A DNA stretch of 24,254 nucleotides from Pseudomonadota bacterium. GTDB taxonomy: Bacteria > Pseudomonadota > Alphaproteobacteria > Rhizobiales > Xanthobacteraceae. The notes under the pieces are model-generated. The model saw nothing but the letters and a program-made list of their open reading frames with translations, was not told where the DNA came from and did not search any database. The DNA is taken from contig JAEZMI010000008.1 of the NCBI GenBank assembly GCA_023414975.1, positions 1 to 24,254 of the forward strand, in the 5' to 3' direction. Both the position numbers and the translations under genes were made by a program. Shown here one piece after another: positions 6,837 to 13,785 of the stretch (its first letter is position 1; each line of letters opens with the position of its first letter).

Positions 6837-7589
6837 TCAGTTCCGGGGCGTCAACGGCTCCGGGCGCGGGATGATGCCGGTACGCGCCAGAAAGGCGTCG
6901 GCCAGCGCCGGCGAGGTGCGCTCGCGCGGGGAGATGTTCACCTTGACGTCGCGCGCGAGGCTCACCGGGTTGCCGGCGAGAACCACGATGCGGCTCGCCA
7001 ACGCCGCCGCCTCCCGCGGATCATGCGTGACGAACAGCACCGTCGCGCGCCGGCGCGCCAGAAGCCGCCGCAGCAGGTCGCGCAGCTTCTCCGCCCCCGC
7101 CTGATCGAGCGAAACGAAGGGTTCGTCCATCAGCAGCACATCCGGCTCCCCGGCAAAGGCGCGGGCCAGCGCCACGCGGCGCTGCTGACCGAGCGAGAGC
7201 CGGTCGGGATAGGCGCCCGCGAGATCGGCGATGCCCACCTCCTCCAGCATGGCGCGGGCGCGGCCCCTGGCGCTGCCGGCCTTGTCGTCGCGGGCAAGCG
7301 CCAGCGCGACATTCTCAAGCACCGTGCGCCAGGGCAGCAGGCGGGGATTTTGGAAGGCATAGGCGATGCGCGGGGCGGCGCCGGTGAATTCCACCGTGCC
7401 GCGATAAGCCGTATCGAGCCCGGCAACGATGTTGAGCAGTGTGGTTTTGCCCAGGCCAGAGGGGCCGAGCAGGACGAGAAGTTCGCCCGCCTCCACCTCC
7501 AGACGGAAATCGCGGAAAATCTCGCGCCCCGGCGCGCCACCCTGCGCCGGGAAACGCTTCTCGGCGATATTCACGCGGATCGCGCTCAT
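6837..7589 (-). CDS. NitT/TauT-family ABC transporter ATP-binding protein
   Basis: A 250-aa ABC ATPase of the SsuB/TauB/NrtD type. Walker A is Gly-Pro-Ser-Gly-Leu-Gly-Lys-Thr (about 42-49), with a Q-loop Ala-Phe-Gln-Asn-Pro-Arg-Leu-Leu-Pro-Trp typical of this family, Walker B Val-Leu-Leu-Met-Asp-Glu-Pro (151-157) and a His switch in Val-Thr-His-Asp. The signature reads Leu-Ser-Leu-Gly-Gln in place of Leu-Ser-Gly-Gly-Gln, a mild oddity. The ATG at 7587-7589 overlaps the permease stop (ATGA). It is the last gene of a four-gene coupled unit (DUF3280-like, binding protein, permease, ATPase). The substrate is unknown. Proximity to lut-type and xox genes suggests a link to quinoprotein metabolism, but the sequence does not prove it. 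Confidence 0.92.
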   Translation of the reverse strand: MSAIRVNIAEKRFPAQGGAPGREIFRDFRLEVEAGELLVLLGPSGLGKTTLLNIVAGLDTAYRGTVEFTGAAPRIAYAFQNPRLLPWRTVLENVALALARDDKAGSARGRARAMLEEVGIADLAGAYPDRLSLGQQRRVALARAFAGEPDVLLMDEPFVSLDQAGAEKLRDLLRRLLARRRATVLFVTHDPREAAALASRIVVLAGNPVSLARDVKVNISPRERTSPALADAFLARTGIIPRPEPLTPRN

Positions 7590-8335
7590 CGACGCCACCC
7601 ATTGGCCCAGCGCTCCCAAGGCTGGAGCATGCCGATTTCGATCAGTTGCACCACGGCCGTGAAGGCAAGCGCATAGGCGAGGACGGTCGCCACATCGAAC
7701 ATCTGGAACGCCGTCTGCAGCTCGAAACCGACGCCGTTGGACCGGCCGAGCAGTTCCACGACCAGCACGATCTTCCAGGTGAGCGCGAGGCCGGACCGGG
7801 CGCTCGCGGTGAAGAACGGCACGAGCTGCGGCAGAGTGACATGGCGCAGCGTGCGCCAGCGCCCGAAGCCATAGACGCGGGCCATCTCGTCGAGATCGCG
7901 CGACAGGGCGGCGGCGCCCTCGCGCATGGTCACCGCGACGTTGGGGATCTTGTTGATCGACACGGCGGTGATGGCCGCCGCCTCGGTGAGGCCGAACCAG
8001 ACGTAGCAGAGGATGATGATGACCAGCGCCGGCAGGTTCAGCAGGACGATGACCCAGGGCCCGAACAGCTCGTTCAGCCGGGGCGAACGGCCGAGCGCGA
8101 TGCCGATGGCCGAGCCGACCACCATGGCGATGAAGAAAGCCGCGGCGACGCGGGCGAGCGTGATGGCGATGTTGCGCTGGAGCGCGCCGGTCTGCGCCGC
8201 GCGCTCCAGCGCCGCCAGCACGACGGCCGGGCCCGGCAGCAGCGGCGAGGCGATCCACAGCGCCGCGCCGTACCAAAGCAGCAGCAGCACGCCGAGGGAC
8301 AGCACGGTCATGCCGAGACGCGCGGCCGTGGACAC
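7586..8335 (-). CDS. NitT/TauT-family ABC transporter permease
   Basis: A 249-aa inner-membrane permease of the BPD_transp_1 / SsuC-TauC type with about six hydrophobic helices. The cytoplasmic EAA loop is visible as Ala-Arg-Val-Tyr-Gly-Phe-Gly-Arg-Trp-Arg-Thr-Leu-Arg-His-Val-Thr-Leu-Pro, which contacts the ATPase. The start is GTG at 8333-8335, six bases after the stop of the binding-protein gene and right after a GGCGAGG sequence. The next in-frame ATG (eight codons in) has no ribosome site and would trim the first helix. Its stop overlaps the ATPase start. The substrate is unknown. Confidence 0.92.
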   Translation of the reverse strand: MSTAARLGMTVLSLGVLLLLWYGAALWIASPLLPGPAVVLAALERAAQTGALQRNIAITLARVAAAFFIAMVVGSAIGIALGRSPRLNELFGPWVIVLLNLPALVIIILCYVWFGLTEAAAITAVSINKIPNVAVTMREGAAALSRDLDEMARVYGFGRWRTLRHVTLPQLVPFFTASARSGLALTWKIVLVVELLGRSNGVGFELQTAFQMFDVATVLAYALAFTAVVQLIEIGMLQPWERWANGWRR

Positions 8336-8341
8336 CCTCGC

Positions 8342-9337
8342 CTACTCCCCGATCGGCGCGAAGAGCGTGCGCTCGAAGCGCGGATTCTGCCCGACGAGTT
8401 CCGCGCCGCCCAACTGCGCCAGCACGGCGAACAGCGTCTCGCAGGAAGCGCGCTCGGCCTCGCCGAAACTGCCGGGAATGCCGGCGCGGTAGTAATCCCG
8501 CAGCCGGCTGAACTCCGCATCGTCGGCCGCCTGCATGATCGGCCGGATGCGCGTCCAGGCGTCGTCCGAGGTGGCAAGCACCCTGTTGGCCGCCGCGGCC
8601 GCGCGCAGGAAGGCGGCGATGGCCGCGCCCTTGTCGCCCATGATGGCGGTGCGCCAGACATAACCCACCAGCGGCGGCGGCGGATCGATGCCGAGGCCGA
8701 CGACCACCTCCTTCATGTCGAGCAGGCGCCGGAAGCCCTTGGCATCGAGGCGGGCGGCATAGGGCCAGAAGGTGAGCACACCATCGACGCGGCCGAGCCC
8801 GAGTTGCTCGCTGACCAAGGGGGGCGCGCCATAGACCGGCTCGCAGATATCGATGAGGTCCACGCCGAGCTTGGCCTTGGCGTAGGCGCGCAGCAACAGC
8901 CAGCTCTTGTCCACCGCGCCGCCGGCCACGCCCAGCCTGCGGCCCTTGAGGTCGGCCAGCGTCTTCACCGGCCCGTCCGGCGCCACCATCAGCGCCCCCA
9001 GGGCGGTTGAAAAGGGCGCGAAGCGCATGGCCTCGCCATCGTTGAGGCGGCGCATGGCCCAGAGCCAGTCGCTGACGATGAGATCGATGTCGCCGGCCTG
9101 AAGAGCCACGGTGGTCGCCTGCCCTCCCGCGAAATCGACGCTCTCCAGGGCAAAGCCCTCGCGCGTGTCCAGCTTCTCGGCGCGGATGGTGTCCAGCAGC
9201 CAGTTGAGCGTGCCGAACTTCAGCGTGCCGACGCGCAGCTTCGGCAGAACCGCCTGCGCACGCACGGCGGTGGTGAGAGGGGCAAGCGCGGCGGCGGCGA
9301 GCAGCATCCGGCGGGAAAGGCCGGCAGGGGACATCAT
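8342..9337 (-). CDS. NitT/TauT-family ABC substrate-binding protein, Tat-like leader
   Basis: A 331-aa periplasmic binding protein of the SsuA/TauA/NMT1 class. The N-terminus, Leu-Ser-Arg-Arg-Met-Leu-Leu followed by an Ala-rich helix and an Ala-Gln-Ala cleavage region, looks like a twin-arginine (Tat) or strong Sec leader. The mature part starts Leu-Arg-Val-Gly-Thr-Leu-Lys-Phe-Gly-Thr. It shows the two-lobe pattern of the family (Ala-Gly-Asp-Ile-Asp-Leu-Ile-Val-Ser-Asp, then Leu-Lys-Gly-Arg-Arg-Leu-Gly-Val-Ala-Gly-Gly). Two ATGs stand in tandem at 9332-9337, and the upstream one overlaps the DUF3280-like stop. The ligand cannot be predicted from the sequence. Sulfonate or nitrate is the family default; a compound tied to methanol oxidation is possible from context. 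Confidence 0.88.
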   Translation of the reverse strand: MMSPAGLSRRMLLAAAALAPLTTAVRAQAVLPKLRVGTLKFGTLNWLLDTIRAEKLDTREGFALESVDFAGGQATTVALQAGDIDLIVSDWLWAMRRLNDGEAMRFAPFSTALGALMVAPDGPVKTLADLKGRRLGVAGGAVDKSWLLLRAYAKAKLGVDLIDICEPVYGAPPLVSEQLGLGRVDGVLTFWPYAARLDAKGFRRLLDMKEVVVGLGIDPPPPLVGYVWRTAIMGDKGAAIAAFLRAAAAANRVLATSDDAWTRIRPIMQAADDAEFSRLRDYYRAGIPGSFGEAERASCETLFAVLAQLGGAELVGQNPRFERTLFAPIGE

Positions 9338-9870
9338 GGAGCGGCCTTTCCGGTCATCGGCGGGTCGAGCAGGCGGTTACGGACCAGATAGGAGATTCCC
9401 CGCGCCCAGGCTTCGTCCGTGTTGTTGCGGATATCGGCGCTGCCGGCGCGCAGCACAGCGCCGGTCGCGACATCGCGCACCTGGAAGTTGATGTTGAGAA
9501 TGAGGTTCGAGACCTTCTGCACCAGCCCGATCACCTCGATATCCGCGCCGAGATCGCGCGCGATCTGCAATTCGCAGCTGTTGCAGTTGCGCAGCGGCTG
9601 CGCCTCGGCGATCGCGACCTTTTGCGGCGCGAGGTCGAGCACGTCATAGCCGGCCTTGGCGAGGCGCTCGCGCATATCGGCGGTGATCTGCGCGAGGCGG
9701 CGGGCTTCCTCAGGTTTCGGCCCGCGCGGGTCGAACTCCCCGCTCGTGTCGAGCAGCTCGAAATCGAACACGGCGACGCGCGTGGCCGCCTGTGCCATGC
9801 CCGCGGCCGCGGCGAGCATCAGCACCGCCACGGCCAGGCGCTGCATGCCGGGCCGAACCAGAGATGTCAT
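9334..9870 (-). CDS. Exported DUF3280-like protein
   Basis: A 178-aa exported protein that I assign to the DUF3280 group of periplasmic proteins found beside alcohol-oxidation genes; the assignment rests on overall pattern, without a search. A signal peptide spans about 1-28 (hydrophobic Ala-rich core, cleavage after Ala-Gln-Ala). The mature chain begins with Arg-Val-Ala-Val-Phe-Asp-Phe-Glu-Leu, has a Cys pair in Cys-Asn-Ser-Cys-Glu-Leu-Gln (C96, C99), and a strand-rich region around Asn-Leu-Ile-Leu-Asn-Ile-Asn-Phe-Gln-Val-Arg-Asp. The fold may resemble small periplasmic proteins of the TolB N-terminal/CsgG type. GGAGG precedes the ATG at 9868-9870. It is the first gene of the NitT-type ABC unit and is divergent from lutA. 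The function is unknown; the CxxC-like pair may bind metal or be redox-active. Confidence 0.75.
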   Translation of the reverse strand: MTSLVRPGMQRLAVAVLMLAAAAGMAQAATRVAVFDFELLDTSGEFDPRGPKPEEARRLAQITADMRERLAKAGYDVLDLAPQKVAIAEAQPLRNCNSCELQIARDLGADIEVIGLVQKVSNLILNINFQVRDVATGAVLRAGSADIRNNTDEAWARGISYLVRNRLLDPPMTGKAAP

Positions 9871-10098
9871 GCGTGTCGCCTCCCGGTGGTTTTGTCGGGA
9901 TCATACTCCCTGGAAACCTGCCCGCAACCATCCGGGAAAAAGTTCCCGATTTTAATACATCATGTATAGTTGCATCACACAGAAGATACCGTGTTATTAT
10001 TATATTCTTATACAATCTAATATGTTGAATACTTTTTCCTAGCTGCTTAGACTTTTACTCAGCGGCATAGAAAAGTTCCGAGAACATCACGCCGCCGG
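9871..10098. promoter_or_regulatory. Divergent promoter between the DUF3280/ABC unit and the lut-type operon
   Basis: This 228-bp stretch has a strongly AT-rich core (about 9950-10050) in otherwise GC-rich DNA, as expected for back-to-back promoters. It contains the inverted repeat at 9932-9949 (separate entry). It also contains TCTTATACAATCTAA at 10006-10020, whose reverse strand reads TTAG-N6-TAAG and resembles, with one base missing, the direct repeats before pqqA and xoxG. Exact -35/-10 boxes could not be fixed by eye. Confidence 0.6.
9932..9949. promoter_or_regulatory. Operator-like inverted repeat CGGGAA-N4-TTCCCG (copy 1)
   Basis: CCGGGAAAAAGTTCCCGA contains perfect 6-bp arms (9933-9938 and 9943-9948) around AAAG. 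It starts 62 bp upstream of the DUF3280-like start codon and lies about 150 bp upstream of lutA. On the opposite strand of the xoxF leader the same 16-base core recurs with a single difference (20338-20353). A shared dimeric regulator is the simplest explanation. Confidence 0.6.
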
Positions 10099-11346
10099 AT
10101 GGAAACGCCAATGAAACAGAGGGCCCGCGCCGCCGCCACGGCGCTCGTCGTCTTCGGCTGCGCCGTTCTGCCGGCCGCCGCCCAGAATGCCGCCTCGCCC
10201 GCCAGCCCCCCGCTGACGGCGAAGCCTGCCGTGGCCATCGCCCCCGAACAGACCTTCCGCATCGGCGTGGTCCGGCAGATGCCGGTTCCCCCGCCGTGGA
10301 TCGCGCCCCTGCAGATGCCGCCGGACGATCTCGGAATCGCCGGCGCGGAACTGGGCATTAAGGACAATCTGACCAGCGGGCGCTTTCTGAAGCTCGATTA
10401 CAAGCTCACCACCGAGGTCGTGCCAACCGACGGCGATCCGCTGACCGCGGCGCAGAAGCTGGTGGCGGAGGGCAACAACTTCCTGCTGCTCGATGTGCCC
10501 GCCGACCAGCTGCTGCGCATCGCCGATGCGCTGAAGGACAGCAAGGCTCTGCTCATCAATGTCGGCGCCACCGACGACAGGCTGCGCCAGCAGGACTGCC
10601 GGGCCAATGTGTTCCATATCGCGCCCAGCCGGGCGATGCTGACGGATGCGCTGGCGCAGTTTCTCGTCACCAAGCAATGGCGCAACTGGTTCCTGATGAC
10701 CGGCCGTACGGAGAACGACCGGCTCTATGCGGAGGCGGTGCGCCGCTCGGCGAAGAAATTCGGCGGCAAGATCGTCGCGGAGAAAACCTGGGATTACGGG
10801 CCGGATGCGCGCGCCACCGCACAGTCCGAAGTGCCGCGGGGCACGCAGGTCGGCGAGTACGACATGCTGATCGTCGCCGATGAACTCGGCGAATTCGGCG
10901 ACATCCTGCCCTACAACACCTGGCTGTCGCGCCCGGTGGCAGGGACTCAGGGGCTTATGCCGCTTTCCTGGCACCCGACGATGGAGAACTGGGGGGCGTC
11001 GCAACTCCAGAGCCGCTTCTTCAAGCTGTCGAACCGGCTGATGCAGCCGCTCGATTTCCAGATGTGGGAAGGCGTCTTCGCCATCGGCTCGGCGAGCCTG
11101 AAGACGCGCTCCAGCGATCCGGACAAGGTGCGCGCGCAACTGCTCGCGCCCGACTACGATCTGCCGGTGTTCAAAGGCGTGGCCGCGAGCTTCCGCGACT
11201 GGGACCACCAGTTGCGCCAGCCGATCCTGCTGACCCACGCGACCAACACGGTGACGCTGTCGCCGCAAGCCGGCTTCCTGCACCAATCCTCGCCGCTCGA
11301 CACACTCGGCTTCGACCGGCCGGAGAGCGCGTGCAAATTCAACTAG
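10099..11346 (+). CDS. lutA: Periplasmic binding protein of the PQQ-alcohol-dehydrogenase/lanthanide ABC system (LutA/PedA1-like)
   Basis: A 415-aa exported type I periplasmic binding protein matching the substrate-binding family of PQQ-dependent alcohol dehydrogenase systems. A signal peptide (about 5-29, ending Ala-Ala-Ala-Gln) is followed by a Pro/Ala linker, Phe-Arg-Ile-Gly-Val-Val-Arg, and an Asp-Asn/Asp-Asp-containing two-lobe fold. Homologues in Pseudomonas putida (PedA1) and Methylorubrum (LutA) belong to ABC systems needed for growth on lanthanides. Two starts are possible: ATG 10099, or ATG 10111, which has GGAA seven bases upstream and gives a more typical leader. It opens the plus-strand operon and is followed after 37 bp by lutB. 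Whether it binds a metal, a metal complex or another ligand is not shown by the sequence. Confidence 0.8.
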   Translation: METPMKQRARAAATALVVFGCAVLPAAAQNAASPASPPLTAKPAVAIAPEQTFRIGVVRQMPVPPPWIAPLQMPPDDLGIAGAELGIKDNLTSGRFLKLDYKLTTEVVPTDGDPLTAAQKLVAEGNNFLLLDVPADQLLRIADALKDSKALLINVGATDDRLRQQDCRANVFHIAPSRAMLTDALAQFLVTKQWRNWFLMTGRTENDRLYAEAVRRSAKKFGGKIVAEKTWDYGPDARATAQSEVPRGTQVGEYDMLIVADELGEFGDILPYNTWLSRPVAGTQGLMPLSWHPTMENWGASQLQSRFFKLSNRLMQPLDFQMWEGVFAIGSASLKTRSSDPDKVRAQLLAPDYDLPVFKGVAASFRDWDHQLRQPILLTHATNTVTLSPQAGFLHQSSPLDTLGFDRPESACKFN

Positions 11347-11383
11347 TTCAAAGACTTAAAACAAGAACCGCCTGGAGGAACCG

Positions 11384-12364
11384 ATGAAACGCCACCTGAT
11401 GCTTTCCGCCGGCCTCGCGCTCGCGGGAATCCTGATGGCCGATGCCGCTCCCGCCCTCGCCGAACGCGCCTTCATTTCCAACGAGCGCGATCACACCATG
11501 ACCGTGCTCGACATGAAGACGCTGAAGGTGATCGAGACGGTGAAGACCGGGCGCCGTCCGCGCGGCATCACGGCGAGCCCCGACGGCAAGCTGATCTATC
11601 TGTGCGCCTCCGACGACAACCGGGTGGAGGTCTATGACGCGCAGACGCTGAAGCTGGTGAAGACCCTGCGCTCGGGGCCCGACCCTGAGCTGTTCGTTCT
11701 GCACCCTTCCGGCAATCCGCTCTACATCGCCAACGAAGACGACAACATGGTCACGGTGGTGAATGTCGAGAACAACGAGCTGATTGCCGAAATCCCGGTG
11801 GGCGTCGAGCCGGAAGGCATGGGCATCAGCCCGGACGGCAAGTACATGGTCAACACCTCCGAGACCACCAACATGGCCCATGTGGTGGACACGGCGACCA
11901 ATGAGATCATCGAGAACATCCTGGTCGACTCGCGCCCGCGCATCGCCGAATTCTCCGCCGACGGCAAGCAGCTCTGGGTTTCCTCGGAAGTCGGCGGCAC
12001 CGTTTCGGTGATCGACCCGGCAACCTGGAAGATCGTCAAGAAAATCTCCTTCAAGATCCCCGGCGTGAACAACGACTCCATCCAGCCGGTCGGCGTGCGC
12101 CTCACCAAGGATGGCGCCAAGGCGTTCATCGCGCTCGGTCCGGCGAACCGCGTGGCGGTGGTGAACGCGAAGACGCTGGAGGTGGAGAAGTATCTCCTCG
12201 TCGGCCAGCGCGTCTGGCAGCTCGGCTTCACGCCGGACCAGAAGTATCTGATCTCGACCAACGGCAATTCCAACGACGTGTCGATCATCGACGTCGACGC
12301 CGAGAAAGTCACGAAGTCCGTCACGACCGGCCGCGCGCCCTGGGGCGTGGTCGTGGTGCCGTGA
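11384..12364 (+). CDS. lutB: PQQ-system-associated YVTN beta-propeller protein (LutB/PedA2-like)
   Basis: A 326-aa exported beta-propeller. A signal peptide (about 1-26, ending Ala-Leu-Ala-Glu) precedes about seven repeats of the YVTN type, recognisable by recurring Ser-Pro-Asp-Gly-Lys, Val-Val-Asn/Val-Ile-Asp and Thr-Gly-Arg-x-Pro-x-Gly blocks. It ends in Thr-Gly-Arg-Ala-Pro-Trp-Gly-Val-Val-Val. This is the family called PQQ-dependent catabolism-associated beta-propeller; the Pseudomonas counterpart (PedA2) is encoded within the pedA1A2BC transporter cluster. A strong GGAGGAA ribosome site precedes the ATG. It probably acts in the periplasm with the binding protein next to it. It is not itself a quinoprotein, because the tryptophan-docking motifs of PQQ enzymes are absent. 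Confidence 0.85.
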   Translation: MKRHLMLSAGLALAGILMADAAPALAERAFISNERDHTMTVLDMKTLKVIETVKTGRRPRGITASPDGKLIYLCASDDNRVEVYDAQTLKLVKTLRSGPDPELFVLHPSGNPLYIANEDDNMVTVVNVENNELIAEIPVGVEPEGMGISPDGKYMVNTSETTNMAHVVDTATNEIIENILVDSRPRIAEFSADGKQLWVSSEVGGTVSVIDPATWKIVKKISFKIPGVNNDSIQPVGVRLTKDGAKAFIALGPANRVAVVNAKTLEVEKYLLVGQRVWQLGFTPDQKYLISTNGNSNDVSIIDVDAEKVTKSVTTGRAPWGVVVVP

Positions 12365-12425
12365 GGCGTCGCCCGGCCGCGCGCCGTTCCGCAAACAACA
12401 TCAATATGTTCGGAGGATTTCACCC

Positions 12426-12863
12426 ATGAAGCTGTCCCTGATCGCCCTTCTCGCCACGACGCTTACCGCGCCTCTCGCGCTCGCCGGCGCGGCCCATGCC
12501 AAGGGCGACCTGACGCTCAAGCCGATCGAGCTTCCCGCGCTCAAGCTCGGCCTCGGCGATGCCGGCTACGGCGTCTCGCAGAAAACCTATGAGCTGGAAA
12601 CCGGCAAGGCGTACCAGCTTGAGATTTCCTCCACCGGCAAGAAGGAATGCGCCTGGCAGGCGCCGGGTCTCTTCCAGTCGATCTTCCTGCGCAAGGTCGA
12701 GGCGGGCGACATGGAGATCAAGGCGATGACCCTCACCGAACTGGAGTTCGAGGAGGAGGGCGAGGCCGAGATGTTCTTCGTGCCGATCAAGCCCGGCACC
12801 TTCGCCTGGTACTGCAAGGGCATGGAGGAGCGCGGCATGAAGGGCGAATTCATCGTCAAGTGA
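12426..12863 (+). CDS. Exported cupredoxin-like protein lacking histidine ligands
   Basis: A 145-aa protein with a signal peptide (cleavage near Ala-His-Ala at 23-25). The C-terminal Phe-Ala-Trp-Tyr-Cys-Lys-Gly-Met-Glu-Glu-Arg-Gly-Met-Lys-Gly-Glu-Phe (126-142) has the layout of a type I copper loop, Cys-(x)n-His-(x)n-Met. Here the His position of the usual Pro-Gly-His is Met133, with C130 and M138 kept. The only histidine in the whole precursor is in the signal peptide, so a normal blue-copper site cannot form. A second cysteine is C75, and a very acidic strand spans 105-115 (seven Glu). It sits between lutB and the ATPase gene, with GGAGGA before the ATG. Known lut clusters also hold small exported proteins here. 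The function is unknown; binding of another metal or a purely structural role are both open. Confidence 0.8.
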   Translation: MKLSLIALLATTLTAPLALAGAAHAKGDLTLKPIELPALKLGLGDAGYGVSQKTYELETGKAYQLEISSTGKKECAWQAPGLFQSIFLRKVEAGDMEIKAMTLTELEFEEEGEAEMFFVPIKPGTFAWYCKGMEERGMKGEFIVK

Positions 12864-12897
12864 CCCGCGCTCGTCCTATTCTCTCCTCGTGAAACTC

Positions 12898-12930
12898 ATC
12901 CCCGGCCCCCGGCCGGGGATTTCCTTCTTC
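12898..12930 (+). terminator. GC hairpin with T-rich tail after the cupredoxin-like gene
   Basis: ATCCCCGGC (12898-12906) and GCCGGGGAT (12912-12920) form a perfect 9-bp stem with a 5-base loop, followed by TTCCTTCTTC. It lies 35 bp after the cupredoxin-like stop and directly before the ATPase ATG at 12946. It may act as a partial terminator or mRNA-stability element that lowers expression of the membrane subunits compared with the exported ones. Confidence 0.5.
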
Positions 12931-12945
12931 CGACCGGACGACGCC

Positions 12946-13785
12946 ATGCCGGACGCGACGCTCGCAGGCCAGCCGATACCGCCCTTCCCCGCACCGGCGG
13001 CGGACGCCCCGGCTGCGGACGCCCCGGCTGCGGACGCCCCGGCTGCCCTGGCCGTGCGCCATGTGACCCACAGCTTCGGCGCCCGCAAGGCGCTGGACGA
13101 TGTGAGCCTCACGGTTCCCACGGGCAGCTTCACCGCCCTGCTCGGCCCAAATGGCGCGGGCAAGACGACCCTGTTCTCCCTCATCACCCGGCTCTACGAC
13201 AACCGCTCGGGCCGGATCGACGTTCTCGGCCATGATGTGCGCCGCGAACCCGCCGCCGCGTTGAGCCGGCTCGGCGTGGTGTTCCAGGCGCGCACGCTCG
13301 ATCTCGAACTCACCGTGCTGCAAAATCTGCTCTATCACGCGACCCTGCACGGCATGGGCTTCGCCGCCGGCCGGCGGCGGGCGCTGGAGGTGCTCGGTCA
13401 GGCGGGCCTTGCCGAGCGCGCCGGGGACAAGGTGCGCCGCCTCTCCGGCGGGCAGATGCGCCGCGTCGAGATTGCCCGCGCCCTGATGCACCGTCCGAGC
13501 CTGCTGCTGCTCGACGAGCCGACCGTCGGCCTCGACATCGCCTCGCGCGCGGCGCTGGTGGCGCAGGTGCGTGCGCTCGTCGCGCAGGAGGGCATCGGCG
13601 TGCTCTGGGCGACCCATATCATCGAGGAGATCACCGCTACCGACCGCGTCGTGGTGCTGCACCGGGGCCGTATCCGCGCGGAAGGCCCGCATGACGAGGT
13701 GCTGGCGCTCACCGGCGCGGCGGACGTATCCGCCGCCTTCCTGGCGCTGGTGGACGACGGACCGGACGCGGGAGGGCCGGCATGA
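12946..13785 (+). CDS. lutE: ABC transporter ATP-binding protein, PQQ/lanthanide system (LutE/PedB-like)
   Basis: A 279-aa ABC ATPase of the ABC-2 (drug/polysaccharide-type) class. Motifs are Walker A Gly-Pro-Asn-Gly-Ala-Gly-Lys-Thr (67-74), Q-loop Gln at 114, Leu-Ser-Gly-Gly-Gln (166-170), Walker B Leu-Leu-Leu-Leu-Asp-Glu-Pro-Thr (186-193) and the switch His in Ala-Thr-His-Ile-Ile-Glu-Glu. It matches the ATP-binding family of PQQ-dependent alcohol dehydrogenase systems. The start was set at ATG 12946. A GTG at 12889 is in frame, but using it would translate the hairpin at 12898-12920 and add a non-family leader. The first 36 residues are an Ala-Pro-Asp-rich tail built from a 15-bp tandem repeat. 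Its stop overlaps the permease start by four bases. Confidence 0.87.
   Translation: MPDATLAGQPIPPFPAPAADAPAADAPAADAPAALAVRHVTHSFGARKALDDVSLTVPTGSFTALLGPNGAGKTTLFSLITRLYDNRSGRIDVLGHDVRREPAAALSRLGVVFQARTLDLELTVLQNLLYHATLHGMGFAAGRRRALEVLGQAGLAERAGDKVRRLSGGQMRRVEIARALMHRPSLLLLDEPTVGLDIASRAALVAQVRALVAQEGIGVLWATHIIEEITATDRVVVLHRGRIRAEGPHDEVLALTGAADVSAAFLALVDDGPDAGGPA
13000..13044 (+). repeat. Three perfect copies of a 15-bp tandem repeat inside lutE
   Basis: The unit GCGGACGCCCCGGCT occurs three times in a row (13000-13014, 13015-13029, 13030-13044). It encodes Ala-Asp-Ala-Pro-Ala repeats in the N-terminal tail of the ATPase, before the first beta strand. Perfect identity suggests recent expansion by slippage; copy number may vary between strains without breaking the frame. 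Confidence 0.9.

Noticed and set aside
7439..9010. A 523-codon open frame opposite the NitT-type permease and binding protein
   Set aside because: Composition is Arg/Gln/His/Asp-rich with no domain pattern, while the opposite strand has a complete ABC transporter with coupled starts and stops.
10087..11286. A 399-codon minus-strand frame opposite lutA
   Set aside because: No recognisable domains; lutA has a signal peptide and family sequence on the plus strand.
12889..12945. GTG start 19 codons upstream for the LutE-like ATPase
   Set aside because: It would translate the perfect hairpin at 12898-12920 and add a leader not expected in the family. ATG 12946 was preferred.
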